Shown here in pieces: positions 1-11,629 of a stretch of DNA of 64,000 nt. How positions within the stretch are numbered: position 1 is the first letter of the stretch; each line of letters starts with the position of its first letter. The DNA comes from Aurelia coerulea (taxonomy: Eukaryota > Cnidaria > Scyphozoa > Semaeostomeae > Ulmaridae), in the NCBI GenBank assembly GCA_039566865.1, contig CM076949.1, forward strand, positions 21,676,501 to 21,740,500, read 5' to 3'. The translations under genes were made by a program, and so were the position numbers. The notes under the pieces are model-generated. The model saw only the letters and a program-made list of their open reading frames with translations, searched no databases and was not told where the DNA came from.

Positions 1-182
1 GACGCGAATTTGAGTTTTCAAGATTGATATTTCTGCTCTCAAAGCACCAATACCAACAAACAAGTTATCTATGTTCAAGTTAACTATCAAGGAACATTTT
101 AAGAGTGATTAGCCATTGATTAACTCTAAATTCACATCGCTGGAGTCAACCAAATCTGTATACTTTTTTTTGGGACACCCGG
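1..182. repeat. Right part of a TIR element (family F)
   Basis: The window opens inside a transposon that ends with TGGGACACCCGGTA at about 171-184. The same internal sequence (gcaaatttgagctttcaagatt..., the 'ctctcaaagcaccaataccaac' segment) recurs near 14510-14560 and 33245-33320. The left end lies outside the window. It is a short non-autonomous DNA element in an intron of the transporter gene, with no coding content. Confidence 0.7.
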
Positions 183-293
183 TACTTCGATAATCTTCGC
201 TTCTCCCTGTCCTAAAGCTAACTTTGGATGCTAGGTAGAAAGATACAAAAAAGGTTTGGCCATCTTTAGCACTGATATCATTTCTCGTTGCAG

Positions 294-370
294 TCTGTCC
301 ATCGGGGAAGCATGTTGGAAATGTTTAGGGGCGACCAATGGAAAACTACTGTCTTGTTATGGATTTTATG
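294..370 (+). CDS. Transporter exon a (helix start)
   Basis: Acceptor ctcgttgcag, donor gtgagt. It reads RGSMLEMFRGDQWKTT then VLLWIL, ending two bases into a Trp codon. This is the cytoplasmic loop and start of the seventh helix in SVOP-like proteins. The preceding exon is not in the window. Confidence 0.8.
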
Positions 371-3300
371 GTGAGTCAAGTTGAATGCATTACCTGCAAA
401 TGTTAGTACCTACGTAGTCTACTATATCCTGCTTTGAAAATGGATGGATGATTCGCGATCACGATGTTTGATTGCAGTTGGAGGGCTCAAATCTTTAAAA
501 AAGTCGGTGTCAATTTCTATTACAAGTTTCTTTGAACTAAATGGCTTGGAAGGAACTTGGGGGTTTTTGCTGTACATCTGCCGTGGAAATTTATTGATAT
601 CTTGATTAGTTTCAAAATGGCAGCATTTATTAAATTTGACGCAATGACGTAATCAAATTCTAAATCCTAAATCAGAAAAGCTACAGATTTCTGCTTGCCA
701 CCATATTGTAGACCTTCATAAACTATGATTTTCTTGAAGATTATATCATTTTTCCTGTATTGGTTTAGGATATACGATGCTTTAAATTTTTTCAAAATTT
801 TTCATGATTTTTTTCAAAAATAATTAAATTGCTGCCATTTTGAAAAAAATCAAGATATCAAAATTTCCACGGCAGATTTACAGCAAAGTTCCATTAGTTC
901 CTTTCAAGACATTCAATTCAAAGAAAATGCCATAGAATTCTACACCCACTTTTTTGAAAGATTTGAGCACTATGCTCCTTTTCATTAATGTCTTTATATT
1001 TCAGGTTTGGATCACATTTCAACATTTACGGACTTGCACTCCTTACGACATCTTTATATTCTAGTGGATACACGTGTTATGGTAAGTTGAACAGTATTCA
1101 TACCACGTGTACCAAAAAATGAACACGTTTGAAATTCGTTGACAGCAAAATTATCATTATTGTCAATTTCTTTTTCGTTGGATTACAAAATATGAAAGCT
1201 AAAAATAGTTAGCTAATTAATCCCAACGTTAAAAAATATGTATACGAATGTTACATATAAAAAGGTGGATAACAATATTTATAATTGATCGAAAATGTAC
1301 AATCTAAAACAAATATCTAAAAATACTCATTATGAAAGGCCAAAATTCGGAATAAATTTGCGACACAGCTTTTATGGACAATTTTCTTCTTTTCAATTTA
1401 TTACCCTTGGCTTAAAGGGGCTCCGTCATCAAAATGTAAAACAAAACGATGATTTTTGCAGTTTTTTGAAAGGTGATATCACACAGGATTTTCGTATTTT
1501 TTTCAAAATGAAAGTTGCTATTTGGGCATTAATCCTTGTACTTCACTAAGGAACAAACCAAACATTCATATCTTCTACGATTGCTCGGATATAAGTGGAT
1601 TTTTAACGGTCACTTTTTGGTGGCTTGGGTGAAGCCACCAAACAAACTGCAGAGAACAATGGATGAACAATGGATAATCCCCGACACATGCGAGTTTACG
1701 GATTTGTGTACTGTTTGATGACTGAGCCCCTGTAAACTGACTAGCGGGTTCTGATTTCTGGATCGTTTGTGGTAACATTTGCCACAGTTGTGAGCCTTTA
1801 AATCTGATGCTTTCTGTGCCATTGCCAATCGATCTCGCCCTTGGCTGAATCATTTGGTTATTGTTACGCAAATTGTAATGACTTTCATTTTGACAGGAAA
1901 TCTCCTGCGTGAATGAAGTGTTCAGGTCATTTCTAGTTTTGTACATCTCAGTCATAAGTAATTCCCCGTTCTCTGTATGAATACTAACGGCACAGTCCTT
2001 CTCGAATAGCCATTGTAAGTAGATTCGGCATCCTTATACGCCATATTGTTGATTTGTCATCTTTGTAAAATATGTCAAACCGCCTTAAATTTTGTTTGGT
2101 ACATTCAGGTTTAGCACAAAGTTTTCTCAATACGATATTCGTCTGCTAAAACTTTCTGTCTGAATCACATTGTCCCTAAATGAAAAACTGATATCTCAAT
2201 TTTGCCTTGCAGGTTCATCTCCAATACCTGGAGAAAACATCAAAGATTGTGACTACTGCAAAACGCTTGATAAGCACGATTATCTGAACTTCTTCTTCGT
2301 ATTAACTGCTGACTTTCTTTGTGAGTATTCCTCTTTTTTGTAAAATTTTCACGCTCACCCCCTGTATGAGAAAAAAATGTTAGTGTTAAAAAAATGTTAG
2401 CGTAAATGCAACGTTGCAACCGTACCGTTTGTCAAATCATTCAAACGCGCTATTACTTCAAATGATGCTGTATGGTAATGAAAGGTTTTCTGTTGATTCT
2501 AATACAGAGATTCTTAAGGCAACTTTAAAATACATAAATGCAACACAACGCTTTGAATAAAATGATGCTACTAATGATTAGCTGCTGCTACCTGCAAGGG
2601 CGACGTAATTTTAATTTCCTGGTCGTTAATGTTTCTTTTCCTTGTAAATTCTGTTTTGCATCGGAGGTCGGGCATTTTGCTTGCCTTGGCCGGTGGCGGG
2701 TGAGTTGCGCTCGTGGCATCAATAAATTCATCGCAGTTGCGATGGGTATGTTGGTGCTGCGGGCGCGGCTCGTTTGTTGTTGGTTGGGGTGGAGTGCCTG
2801 GCATCTGGTGTGAAACAGAATATAGTATAATATCTTTTAATTTATAAATGTTCGTGGTGTGACTGTATACAGTTTAATGTTTCGTGTTTTTAGATATTGG
2901 CCATGGGGTAGTCATTGTCTTTCGCTCCCCATGGTATCGTTGCTGTAGTGTCGTATAGTAATTAGAATTAGGTGTAGTAGAATGTAAAATATTATGTAAG
3001 ATTTAATATTTGAATATAAAAAAAAAGAAACAAAAATGATGACAGTGATGCTAACGATTAAAAGTACTCATTTATTTACTAGTTGATAATAAACTGATAA
3101 ACTGATCAGCTAGTACCGAATAAGTTAATGAATACCATTTCATCTATCGCGTGAGTCAAAAAAGCTAAACCGTGTCAAAGCTTTTTGTTTGCTACCTATT
3201 TATTACCTCCGTAAAGGGGCTCCGTCTTCAAATTTTCGGTCGAAACGGTGATTTTGAAGTTTTTGACAGGCAATATCATACAGACGTTTACCTGTTTTTT

Positions 3301-6300
3301 GGAAAATGAAAGCATCATTTTGAAGATAAATCTCTGTACTTCACAGAGGAAGAAACCGAACATTCATATCTTTTACGATTGCTTGGATATAAGTGGATTT
3401 TTAACGAGCACTTTTTGGTGGCTTGGGTGAAGCCACCAAACAAACTGCAGAAAACAATGGACACGCGTGGTGTTGACAGATTTATTTACTGTTTGGCGAC
3501 GGAGCCCCTTTAAGGCTGGTTGCTGTTTTGGGAGTAACATGTTAACCTAGATTACACAATTTAGTTGATCTAAATCAGTTGCGTTGTTCCCTAGTTATGA
3601 GCGATTTATAGAATCCTGCATTCTGAAATTCTTTCACAATACGGCCTAAATCCTTTGGCACGTGTCACACGGCTTAAATGTTTACGAATAAGATAAAACT
3701 GGTTTATCAATAAAATCCTTAAACCTGCAGCTCAAAATCCTCATAAATCGATCGTTTTAATAAATTCTCACAGCACGTAAAAAAAGGAATCCAGAAAATG
3801 TTACTGTGCTCCCAAAAAGCATGATTTTGTTTGAGTTTCTGCCGGGGTTTCTGCAGTTCAGCATAATCGCCTGTGCTGGCCTGACTTCCAATGTGAAACA
3901 GATCCTAGTATGTATCCGTATTTAGTCGTATTTAATCGTTATGTGTATCTCATTGTAACTTGTCTTTTCCTTTTTGTTTCCATTTTCGTTTGTTTGTATT
4001 TGTCAGTAATTTAGTTTAGTGTTTTATGTAATGACCCTTGGGATAGTCATGGGTTCTTGCTTCCCGGGTCATCTTCCTTTGTTATGTAGTCCAGTAGTTT
4101 GTTAGTATAGCCTTTAGTACCTCGTCCTTGTAAATTTTTATATTGAATATAAAAAAAAAAAAAAAAAAAAAAATTTTGTTTGATTTTTGTTGAAAAAATA
4201 TACCTCCAAAGACAAGGTCCTGTGGTCCGCACCTTGCACGTTAATTAGCTTGAATGCCAATCTATGTACCGACAAACGTTTGTAGGCTCTTCACATCTAG
4301 CATATGAAACTGGGAAGGAATGAAACATATCTGTATCGCTGGATTCTCCTTCTTTTCAAGGCTTCTGAGCTGAAGATTTTCAGAAAATCTATATTTTTGA
4401 GGTCTCTTAATCACCAAAATATCAGCAAAAATTATATGGATCAATTTCGAAGGTGTTGTAGCGCAGTGGTGTAATCATGTGACTTTGCAGCCAGAACAGT
4501 CAGGTGGACAGGATTCGATACCTGGTAGGGTCCCATCACTTGAGCGTTATGACAAGGGGTCGCGGACTCGATCTTCTCTACTTCTACGATCCCAGCGCTT
4601 GGCGCTAAAAAACGCAACTCCACCTTCACCTTCATACTCTAGCCTTTAAGCGAGAGATTGCCGTTTAAATTGCTCATGACGAGACAATGGTTGTTTTTCT
4701 GAACTGTTCAAACATGGAAACCTTTTCTCCGAATCTTCTGACATTTTTTGAATCTGTGAATTTTCGCTTTCTAGGTGTCTTCATAGTTGCTTGTTTAGCT
4801 GATACAATTGGAAGAAAAAGACTTCAAGGCGTTGGCTTTATCGTTATGGGATTATTTTATAGTTTTCTTTTTATCTGCACACACAGGTGAGGGACTCCTT
4901 GTACTCTATACTTTGAATTAAGTACTAATTTCCAGTGGCGTAACGGATACCCTTGGGGCCAATTCCATTAATTTCTAAGAATGTGACAGTCCAGTTTGAC
5001 AGTATCATTTTACAAGCGACAATGAAAATATTAGTGTCAAACTAGACTCTCGACTGGTCATGAAGCAATGAATTTTGCATCTATCGAATTGGAATAGAAA
5101 TATCAAGCATAAAAACCACGAGTTTGTTTGTCATCGTTCTTGACCTCCGTTTCATCGTGATACTGCGAGCATGGGTTCTAAATCTTTAAAAAGACTGGTG
5201 CAAAATTCAATTTCTTATTTCTTTGAACTGAATGACTTCAAAGAAACTTCAGCTCTTTCTCTATAATTCTACCGTTGGACTTTTCTGAAATCTTCAATAT
5301 TTTCGGAATTAAAGTGTTTTTCTACTTTTTCAAGAATTCAAGAAACATTTTCAAAAAAGCTTAAAACCATCGTAATTTCTAAACTGTTTGAAACAACATA
5401 AAATGTTTTCGAAGAAAACCATAGTTTATGGATGTCTACAATATGGCTTCAAGCAAAAGTCTATCACGTTTGTGGTTTATGATTTAGAAATTTGATGACG
5501 TCACACCCTCACATGAGTTAAAATGTAACATACGCTGAAATTTCGAAAAATATTGAAAATTTCTGAAAGGTCCAACGGTAGAAGTAAAGATAGTAACTGA
5601 AGTTTGTTTCAAGCCACTCAATCAGAAGAAATAGATCACAGAATTATACACCGACCTTTTTACGCCGAGTTAAAGATTTGGAAGCTATGCTGATACTGCG
5701 CTTTCCTCCTAAATATCTAACTGAATGTAAAATAAAAAAGAGTTTTCCTTTTCATGCCTGGATCATCGTTCTATCCTCTTGGACTCTGTGCATTTCGCCG
5801 TCCCTTCGAGATAACCCTTTAAGAACAACATAATTTTTATTCATTTGTGTATTCATTTATTTATGTTCCTTTGCAGCAAGAACTGGACGACTTTCTTTCT
5901 GTTCGGTGCAAGATGCTTCGCTGCTGTAGCTGATTTAGGAGGATATATTTACACGCCAGAGGTTACTATCCAAAGCTATACCACACTTTATTCTAAAGTT
6001 AAACATACTCATACCGGGTGACCCAAAAAAAACTTCACGAGCTGGATCATAAAACTTGTTGACAAATACCGGCTGCGCCAAAAATAAACTCTGCACGTTT
6101 GGCAGGCCACAATACATCGTACACTGGACCGATGTTGAAGCTTTATAACTTAATCGTTAGCAGAAAGCCTGAATTAGATACTGGGATTTTTCGCAAATTT
6201 TTTCATTTTCAGTTTTAAGCAAGAAGCGAGTTTGCTAGAATTTTAGTTTTTGAAAACACTGAAACGATAAAAAACATCGATTGAATCTTTTAAAATTTGA

Positions 6301-9300
6301 TTGACGTTTTTTGATCGTGTTCAATGTTTTCGAAAACGAATATTTTAAGAAACTCGCTTCTAGCTCTAAAAACTGAAAACGGAAAAATTTGCAAAAAGTG
6401 CTAGAATCTAATTCGGGCTTTCTGCTAAAGATTAAGTCATAAATCTTAAGAATCGGCCCTATGTGCGATTTATTGTGGCCTGCCAAACGCGGCCAAACGT
6501 GCATAGTTTATTTTGGCACACCCGGTATTTTGTTAGCCTCACTACATAAGGACCCTCAACTTACGCTCATCTAATTGAAGTGAATTAATGTTGTTGTTGT
6601 CGCTCCAGTTGAGGGCCTTATGGACTAACTCTTCTCAAAACGGCAAAAAAATTCTCGCCAGGAACAAATTTGTTCCTGGACCAATCAGGATGCAAGACTT
6701 GAAATAACTTGATGGGATTGGCTGATTCTTCTTCAATTCAAACTTCCCGCCAAAGGCAAACAAAAGCGTTCGAACGACGCGTTCGACTGAACTGCTGCAA
6801 TGATCAAAATCTCAAAGTAACGAGCGAATTTACGAGATCTTTTGTGCCCCCAAATAACCAAAATAGCACTTATTGGTAAGACTTTTTTGCCTTAATAGCT
6901 TGAAGAAACATTCATCTAAGTACTGATAGTTTGTTTTGCAGTGTAGCACTCCAGGAGAACCACTTTTTGCGGCATTTTAGGGTCGGTGGTTTTGAGGAAA
7001 AAATAGCAGGTAATTTAGGCCATGTCCGTTTCTGGAAGCGTAAGTCCATGAGTCGTAGTTATAGCGTCCATCAGCCTATCAATAGCGATAACCTACGAAC
7101 ATATAATCAGTCTAGTACTTTGTATCATAGTTTGAGATTCCTCGTGGTCATTTTAAGCAATGATTACCATCCGAAAACCTAGATTCGAAGAAACTTTTGA
7201 ATCCCGGATTCCACATTTGACTGAAGTAATCACCATCACTTTCCAGTCAACATTTTGTGAAAACTCAACGTGACGATGGATTTGAAGTCATCCGGGGAAA
7301 TTTTTTGTTTGCAAAATGATTGAACTCTGTTCCTCATTCAAATTTAATGCTCCAAAGCAAATTTGGAATTCAGCTTTTTTCACATCTTCCAAAACATGGA
7401 CAAGAAAAGGAGAGAATTGTTCGAGAAATGAATGAATTACTACACCGAGTGTCCCAAAATGATGTATTATCGTTTGATTGCTTATATGTCCATAAACAAT
7501 CAACCGATTTTCAAAAACTTTATTTTACCCGATTGCTGAAAAGATAAATTGTATTCGAAGATGTTTGTTGTAGTTTTACGCCGATGTCTTCATGTCGAAA
7601 AGAAGATCGATAAAACAGCTAAAATTCAAGCCTCAGATGGCATGAAAACGAAACGGCCTACTTTTCCAGTCAATATTTTAGATGTGATACAAAAGGCTGA
7701 ACTGATATGTTGTTCAGACAATATATATAATCCAGAGAATACGAATTTAGTTGATACTGAATTCAGAGAATAAGAATATGAGTTCAGCCTTTTGTATCAT
7801 ATCTAAAATGTTGACTTTGAAAGAAGGCCGTTTCTTTTTCATGTCATATAAGGCTTGAATTTGAGCAGGTTTATCAGTCTCCTTTTCGACATGAAAACGC
7901 CGTCGTAAAACCACAACAAATATCTTCAAATACAATTTAGCCTATAGGCAATCAAATAAAACACATTTTTTGAAAATTGGTTCATTGGTTATGGACATGT
8001 AATCAATCAAACAATAATACATCATTTTGGGACACTCGGTATATTTGAAACTGTTTTTCAGATGGTAGGCATAACTTAAACTAACCAAGCAACGCCCCAA
8101 AAGATAGCTAAGCCCTTCAGCTACATGCTGATACCTTGTTTGTATCCATAACATTTGCTTTCAGGAAACTATGTGTGATCTAGCTCGTGCAGCTTTTTTC
8201 CGGTCACCTGGTACATTTGCTCTTTCGCTCACTTCATTTTCTTGCACACGAAATCATTTCACTGTAAGACCAAGTTCACACGATACCGAGTTCACACAGC
8301 CAAAAGTGACAATACCAATCTCTTTGCAATCTATGTGGCCAAGAGGTTGGATTTTGATGACAAGGAAATTCATCTAGCTCTGAAGAATCAATCAGTCTTG
8401 TTTCGACAGCGTTGATAATGTTCCATTTTCATCTTTTCGAGTTCTCATATGATGACGTTTTTGAATTGTGCCGGTTAGAGTCCCGTTCTCAAATCATGCC
8501 GGTAAAAATGCGCCGTTTTCTTGTGAAAGGGAGGCCTATCTGTAACAACTTAATGCTGCTTTCAAATTGTGAAGCAGTCTAGACTTGTTACGTTGATTCC
8601 TAGCAATCGCTCCCCCCCCCTCCTCACCCCTACTCGCTCATACTAGGCTAACTTTATGGCTAGGAAGCCATGAGTCCTAGTATAAGCGAGTAGGGTGGGT
8701 GGGTGGTAGCGATTATTACGACTCAAAGTAATAAGTCTAGACGCAGTCAAAATTTCACGATTTTTCTTCATTCGTACCGTTTCAATCGAGTTAGTTAAAT
8801 ACTCTCGGTCTCTGTCTGGTTTCCTTAAATATCTTTTATTTTGTTTAGGTGTACCCTACCCATATACGTGGAATTGCACTAGGGTCGTGTTCGGGAATAT
8901 CGAGGATTGGATGTATGCTGACGCCGTTTGTAGCGCAGGTAAGAAGCTTATATGGGGGCGTACCTAATGGAGAGAGGGGTTTGAGGTTGGTGTTCAAGCT
9001 TTTTGTCATGCCAGATAAATAGCGCCTCTTGGCTAAGAAGTAATGAGGATTTGATCCATTCATAAACAGAGTATATTCTGAGATTTATCTCTTTATTTTC
9101 TATTTATTGATCTAAAATAGTTCAAAAACGACAAAATGGGTACATTTTTATGTACCAGCCGCAGCGGGGAAGGACAATGAGTCATCTGGTCCCCGCTATG
9201 GCTGGTCGAATGGGTCTACACATACAATGCCTGCCAAAAGTCCTTGGAACACTTAGGCCATTTCTTGACAATCCGCAGTTCTAACCATAGCGATTAGGTT

Positions 9301-10147
9301 TACACACCCCCTCAGCCCCGAAGGTGTTCCAAGACTTTGGCAGGCACTGTAGGCTAGGATCTATAGGCTCTTTTCCCTGAGCTAGAATGAAAGCAATCGA
9401 AATTGGTGAAGTTAACACGTACATCTTCCAGAAACGAAACGCATTTGGCCAAGGGCACTCAGTCAAATAAAAAAAAACAACAAAGATAGCACTTTGTTAC
9501 ACTTGAATGCAGAACCGGAAATCGCTTTGTCTTGTCAGAGACCTGGTTATGTCTTGTATTTTTTTTTTTGTTATTGTATTTAATTCTAAGAAATATTGTA
9601 AGTGCCAGTCATAGTGGAAACTCGATGACCTTGTGTCTTTTTCCGCTATGACTGGCACAGCTCCCAAAGAATATTGGATTTGCTTTCGGTGGCTGTGACT
9701 GTGGTGACTGGAATGGCTCCACAGAGACAATAGCGGGGACATGTGCCGCAAGAATTCATAATGTCCACACCCCCTGGAAAGCATTCACCATGGCAAATAA
9801 AAATGAATGAGTGAATGATTGATTGATTGATTGATTTATTGAACGAATGAATGAATGAATAAATGAATGAATAAATTAATGAATGAATGAATGAATGAAT
9901 GAAATTTTTGGGGCTGGAAATTTCCCCAAAGAATGCTTTGTAGGAAAATCGGACATTTTTGCTTGATGTTTTGGCGTGTCGAGTTACTAATATACGTGCA
10001 GGCATTGATATGAATAAAATAATTTTCTTGCAGGTTCTCGCTCATAAATACATCAATCTGACGATAGCAATTTATGTAGGAGTATCACTCACTGGATTTG
10101 TATGCAGTCTTTTGCTACCAATTGAGACCAAAGGAAGACAGCTTGTG
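294..10147 (+). CDS. SVOP/SV2-related major facilitator transporter, C-terminal half (5' partial, multi-exon)
   Basis: Seven exons join in frame: 294-370, 1005-1081, 2213-2320, 4775-4886, 5877-5961, 8849-8938 and 10034-10147 (221 codons). All have AG/GT borders and matching phases. The product resembles the second six-helix bundle of SVOP-type transporters: a helix ending LLWILW, then the LTTSLY segment, a Cys-containing lumenal loop, the cytoplasmic A-like motif DTIGRKRL, the YTPEVYPTHIRG signature, and the terminal PIETKGRQL motif. These are family hallmarks of the SP/organic-cation/SVOP branch of the MFS: membrane-embedded solute carriers. The substrate cannot be read from the sequence. 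The N-terminal helices and start codon lie upstream of base 1. Each intron carries mobile elements. Confident for family, moderate for SVOP-like subgroup. Confidence 0.88.
485..968. repeat. Palindromic foldback element, family K (copy 1)
   Basis: Two inverted arms begin near ctcaaatctttaaaaaag and end near agatttgagcac. The middle contains TTGATATC/GATATCAA and a TTTTTC-rich centre. It fills most of a transporter intron. Related copies are at 5166-5692, 30487-30974 and 34720-35229. Confidence 0.7.
1005..1081 (+). CDS. Transporter exon b
   Basis: The acceptor tatatttcag completes the split Trp codon. It encodes FGSHFNIYGLALLTTSLYSS and a Cys-containing loop start, corresponding to the YYGLVLLTTELF region of SVOP. 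It ends one base into a Gly codon before gtaagt. Confidence 0.85.
1416..1731. repeat. MITE family A (GGGGCTCCGTC ends), copy 1
   Basis: It begins GGGGCTCCGTCATCAAAATG and ends GATGACTGAGCCCC, an inverted match of about 20 bases with mismatches. It lies in the intron between transporter exons b and c. Its interior includes ATAAGTGGATTTTTAACG, shared with 3212-3513. Confidence 0.7.
2213..2320 (+). CDS. Transporter exon c (lumenal loop)
   Basis: Acceptor ttgccttgcag, donor gtgagt. It encodes a hydrophilic loop with two cysteines (DCDYCKTL) followed by YLNFFFVLTADFL, the start of the next helix. The phases agree with the neighbouring exons. Confidence 0.85.
2820..3030 (+). mobile_element. Poly(A)-ended LINE 3' fragment
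   Basis: The stretch 'ccatggggtagtcattgtctttcgctcccc' ending in gaatataaaaaaaaa parallels 3905-4173 and, on the minus strand, 33592-33950, 49670-49860 and 14965-15165. It looks like the 3' untranslated end of one non-LTR retrotransposon family. No coding part survives here. Confidence 0.55.
3212..3513. repeat. MITE family A, copy 2
   Basis: TAAAGGGGCTCCGTC at the left, GACGGAGCCCCTTTA at the right: near-perfect terminal inverted repeats. The body is close to copy 1. It lies in the transporter intron between exons c and d. Confidence 0.8.
3838..4173 (+). mobile_element. LINE 3' end with long poly(A)
   Basis: A pyrimidine- and TTTG-rich stretch, then the conserved 'gggatagtcatgggttcttgc' block and gaatataaa followed by more than 20 A. 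The upstream part (gcctgacttccaatgtgaaacagatcctag) reappears inverted at about 33800-33850, so at least 300 bases of the 3' end are conserved between copies. Confidence 0.65.
4449..4640 (+). mobile_element. tRNA-derived SINE, type 1 (copy 1)
   Basis: The head holds a pol III box A-like TAGCGCAGTGGTGTAAT and box B-like GGATTCGATACC. The tail is GATCCCAGCGCTTGGCGCTAAAAA, then CACCTTCACCTTCA. Other copies are at 13228-13422, 18470-18640 and 47051-47240, with broken ones at 30424 and 46393. Confidence 0.8.
4775..4886 (+). CDS. Transporter exon d (GRK motif)
   Basis: Acceptor cgctttctag, donor gtgagg. It encodes VFIVACLADTIGRKRLQGVG and a following hydrophobic helix. The DxxGRKR stretch is the conserved cytoplasmic MFS motif of the C-terminal bundle, which anchors the family call. 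Confidence 0.9.
5166..5692. repeat. Foldback element, family K (copy 2)
   Basis: It starts GGTTCTAAATCTTTAAAAAG and ends inverted as GAGTTAAAGATTTGGAAGC. Mid-arm blocks TTCTACCGTTGGACTTTTC and GAAAGGTCCAACGGTAGAA are inverted copies. It occupies over half of the transporter intron 4887-5876. Confidence 0.8.
5877..5961 (+). CDS. Transporter exon e
   Basis: Acceptor tcctttgcag, donor gttact (non-consensus at +3 to +5 but in phase). It encodes NWTTFFLFGARCF and then GGYIYTPE, matching the arginine-containing helix and YTPE motif of SVOP-type carriers. Confidence 0.85.
6068..6526. repeat. MITE family B (ACCGGGTGCGCC ends), copy 1
   Basis: It begins ACCGGCTGCGCCAAAAATAA and ends TTATTTTGGCACACCCGGT, flanked by TA. 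Long inverted arms carry the TTGGCAGGCCACAAT block. A TA duplication and these ends suggest a Tc1/mariner-type non-autonomous element. Confidence 0.85.
7443..8042. repeat. MITE family C (ACCGGGTGTCCC ends), copy 1
   Basis: TACACCGAGTGTCCCAAAATG at the left and its inverted partner CATTTTGGGACACTCGGTA at the right. It is palindromic through most of its length (GATGTATTATCGTTTGATTG and complement). It lies in the transporter intron before exon f. Confidence 0.85.
8575..8745. repeat. Hairpin with poly-C/poly-G shoulders
   Basis: Arms GTCTAGACTTGTTACGTTG and AAGTAATAAGTCTAGAC are inverted. An inner pair CCTACTCGCTCATACTAGG / CCTAGTATAAGCGAGTAGG flanks a short loop, with C-runs and GGGTGGGTGGGT shoulders. 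It is a compact foldback element. Confidence 0.65.
8849..8938 (+). CDS. Transporter exon f
   Basis: Thirty whole codons between ttttgtttag and gtaaga: VYPTHIRGIALGSCSGISRI then GCMLTPFVAQ. This continues YTPE from the previous exon into the conserved YPTxxRxxGLGxCSGxxRxG block. Confidence 0.9.
9223..9351. repeat. Short TIR element
   Basis: TACAATGCCTGCCAAAAGTC at the left and GACTTTGGCAGGCACTGTA at the right, continuing inward as GGAACAC/GTGTTCC. It is about 129 bases long with TA-type ends, so probably a Tc1/mariner-like MITE. Confidence 0.7.
9590..9903 (+). mobile_element. LINE (L2/CR1-like) 3' end with tetranucleotide tail
   Basis: The block ending CACCATGGCAAATAAAAATG is followed by about 95 bases of GAAT/GATT-type tetranucleotide repeat (9804-9903). 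An ATGGCAAATAAA end plus a short tandem-repeat tail is typical of poly(A)-less non-LTR retrotransposons. No coding remnant is seen. Confidence 0.5.
10034..10147 (+). CDS. Transporter exon g (last helix, ETKG)
   Basis: Thirty-eight codons between ttcttgcag and gtatgt. They encode the final transmembrane helix, then LLPIETKGRQLV, the conserved C-terminal PxETKG motif. Reading on through the donor would end the protein 20 codons later at 10210, a possible retained-intron end. Confidence 0.9.
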
Positions 10148-10304
10148 GTATGTGATCATTTTAAGCTCTGCTTCGTTTTGCTTTTTGTCGCAGATCTTGG
10201 AGAAAGTTGATTTTAACGAATAAAAGGGATCTATCTAGAATGTTAACAAACGAACGAGACTTGGAGCAAGTCTAATCTGCTGTCCAAGCAACTGCTAATT
10301 TTGA

Positions 10305-10445
10305 ACGCGGTGGGGATCGCTCAGTGGTAGCACGCTGGACTACCTATCTGAAGGTTGGTGGTTCGATTCCCCGCCCTCCCGAACCAGCTACTTAGAGTGA
10401 GGAGAGTCGCCAACTATCTGTAATTCCAGGCTAAAGGAATCATGA
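10305..10445 (+). mobile_element. tRNA-derived SINE, type 2 (copy 1)
   Basis: Box A-like GGATCGCTCAGTGGTAGCA, box B-like GGTTCGATTCCCC, then AGAGTGAGGAGAGTCGCCAAC and TGTAATTCCAGGCTAAA. A second copy lies at 38424-38590. The acceptor stem does not pair, so this is a SINE head rather than a tRNA gene. Confidence 0.7.
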
Positions 10446-11514
10446 GGTGTAGTCACATTGAGAAGAAGGACCAGGACGCTGCTTCGATAAGCTTCACTTT
10501 GAGTGTCCTAAAACTACCTTCAGCTGCTAGATATAAAGAAAAAGAATCTGTAATAGCATCAAAGTTCCATTGCTATCAATCTTCAAATTTTGTGCTGTGC
10601 ATGTGTGTCCATAGCGGAAAATGATTTTAGAGCAATTGCAAAAGTCAGGGATGTGTCTCTTCAGTGATTGAGGAAAATCTTTATCTCCACAAAATAACAT
10701 TTATAATAGTTTTAATGTGAAGGCCACAGGCTTGCAATGAATTCTTGAGCTCCCGTTATTATTATTATTATTATTTATTATTTGTTATGTTATTTGTTAT
10801 TATTTGCTCTGGGACAATTGGAAAGCAGTTGCTTAGTTTCACTGAATTGTATCCCAGGGAAATGATATTTAACATGAAATGAAAAAATGAAAGCAATTTA
10901 TTTGTCGTTGGAGCACAACTTTTGATCGCTAAATAGAAGTAGTCGCTAATTAATTCCAACAATAAATGTTTATATACGATATTACAAAAAAAATAATGTG
11001 TAAAATATTTACAAACCATCAAACTATACAATATAAAAGAGATAACTAAATCTTTGTACATATTTTCTTGTCGTTGTAAAATGTAAGATTGATATTAAAT
11101 AATGCAACTTCTAACATGACTCAAAACTTCTAGGAAGCAGAGGAATCGTGATATCTAGCAGTGAAAACAATGAAAATGATGCTGGCATCAAAGAGGACTG
11201 GAGTATGCATCCTGTACCATGGGTAATTAGACACTGCTGGTGTTCTCCTTTGGAGGAGCGCTGCAACTAATATGTACCTGCGGAGGAATAATTTATATAG
11301 CTCTGCGGAGGAGATAACGAACGCTAGCTCCTCCATAGTAGTAATAATGTTTTCCTCCGCAAAAGGACAAAGCTGTGGGAATCAAGCAAAACTGCGGCGT
11401 CTAACTACCCATGACTATGTGTGTACACATGACCAAATGAATGGTTAAGACACAGAAGGACATTTGGGAAACATTTGGTTGGATAGTCAATGTACTTGAT
11501 ATAAAGTGATACTA

Positions 11515-11629
11515 TGATAATGATGATAACGATAATAATGAAAATAATGATAAAAATGATATTAATGATAATAATGATAGTAACAATAATAATAATAATA
11601 ATAATAATAATAGTAAAGATAGTAATGAT
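11515..11629. repeat. AT-rich microsatellite (AATGAT/AAT type)
   Basis: Imperfect trinucleotide array of ATA/AAT/GAT units ending next to a family E element. Its complement makes an isoleucine-rich false ORF. Confidence 0.8.

Noticed and set aside
4449..4530. tRNA-like sequences with box A and box B (also 10305, 13228, 38424, 47051)
   Set aside because: No paired acceptor stem and the same tails recur at every copy, so these are SINE heads, not tRNA genes.
6931..7182. 83-codon frame after a TTTTGCAG acceptor in a transporter intron
   Set aside because: Part of it (about 7046-7115) recurs near 29700, so it is repeat-derived. The flanking transporter exons already join in phase without it.
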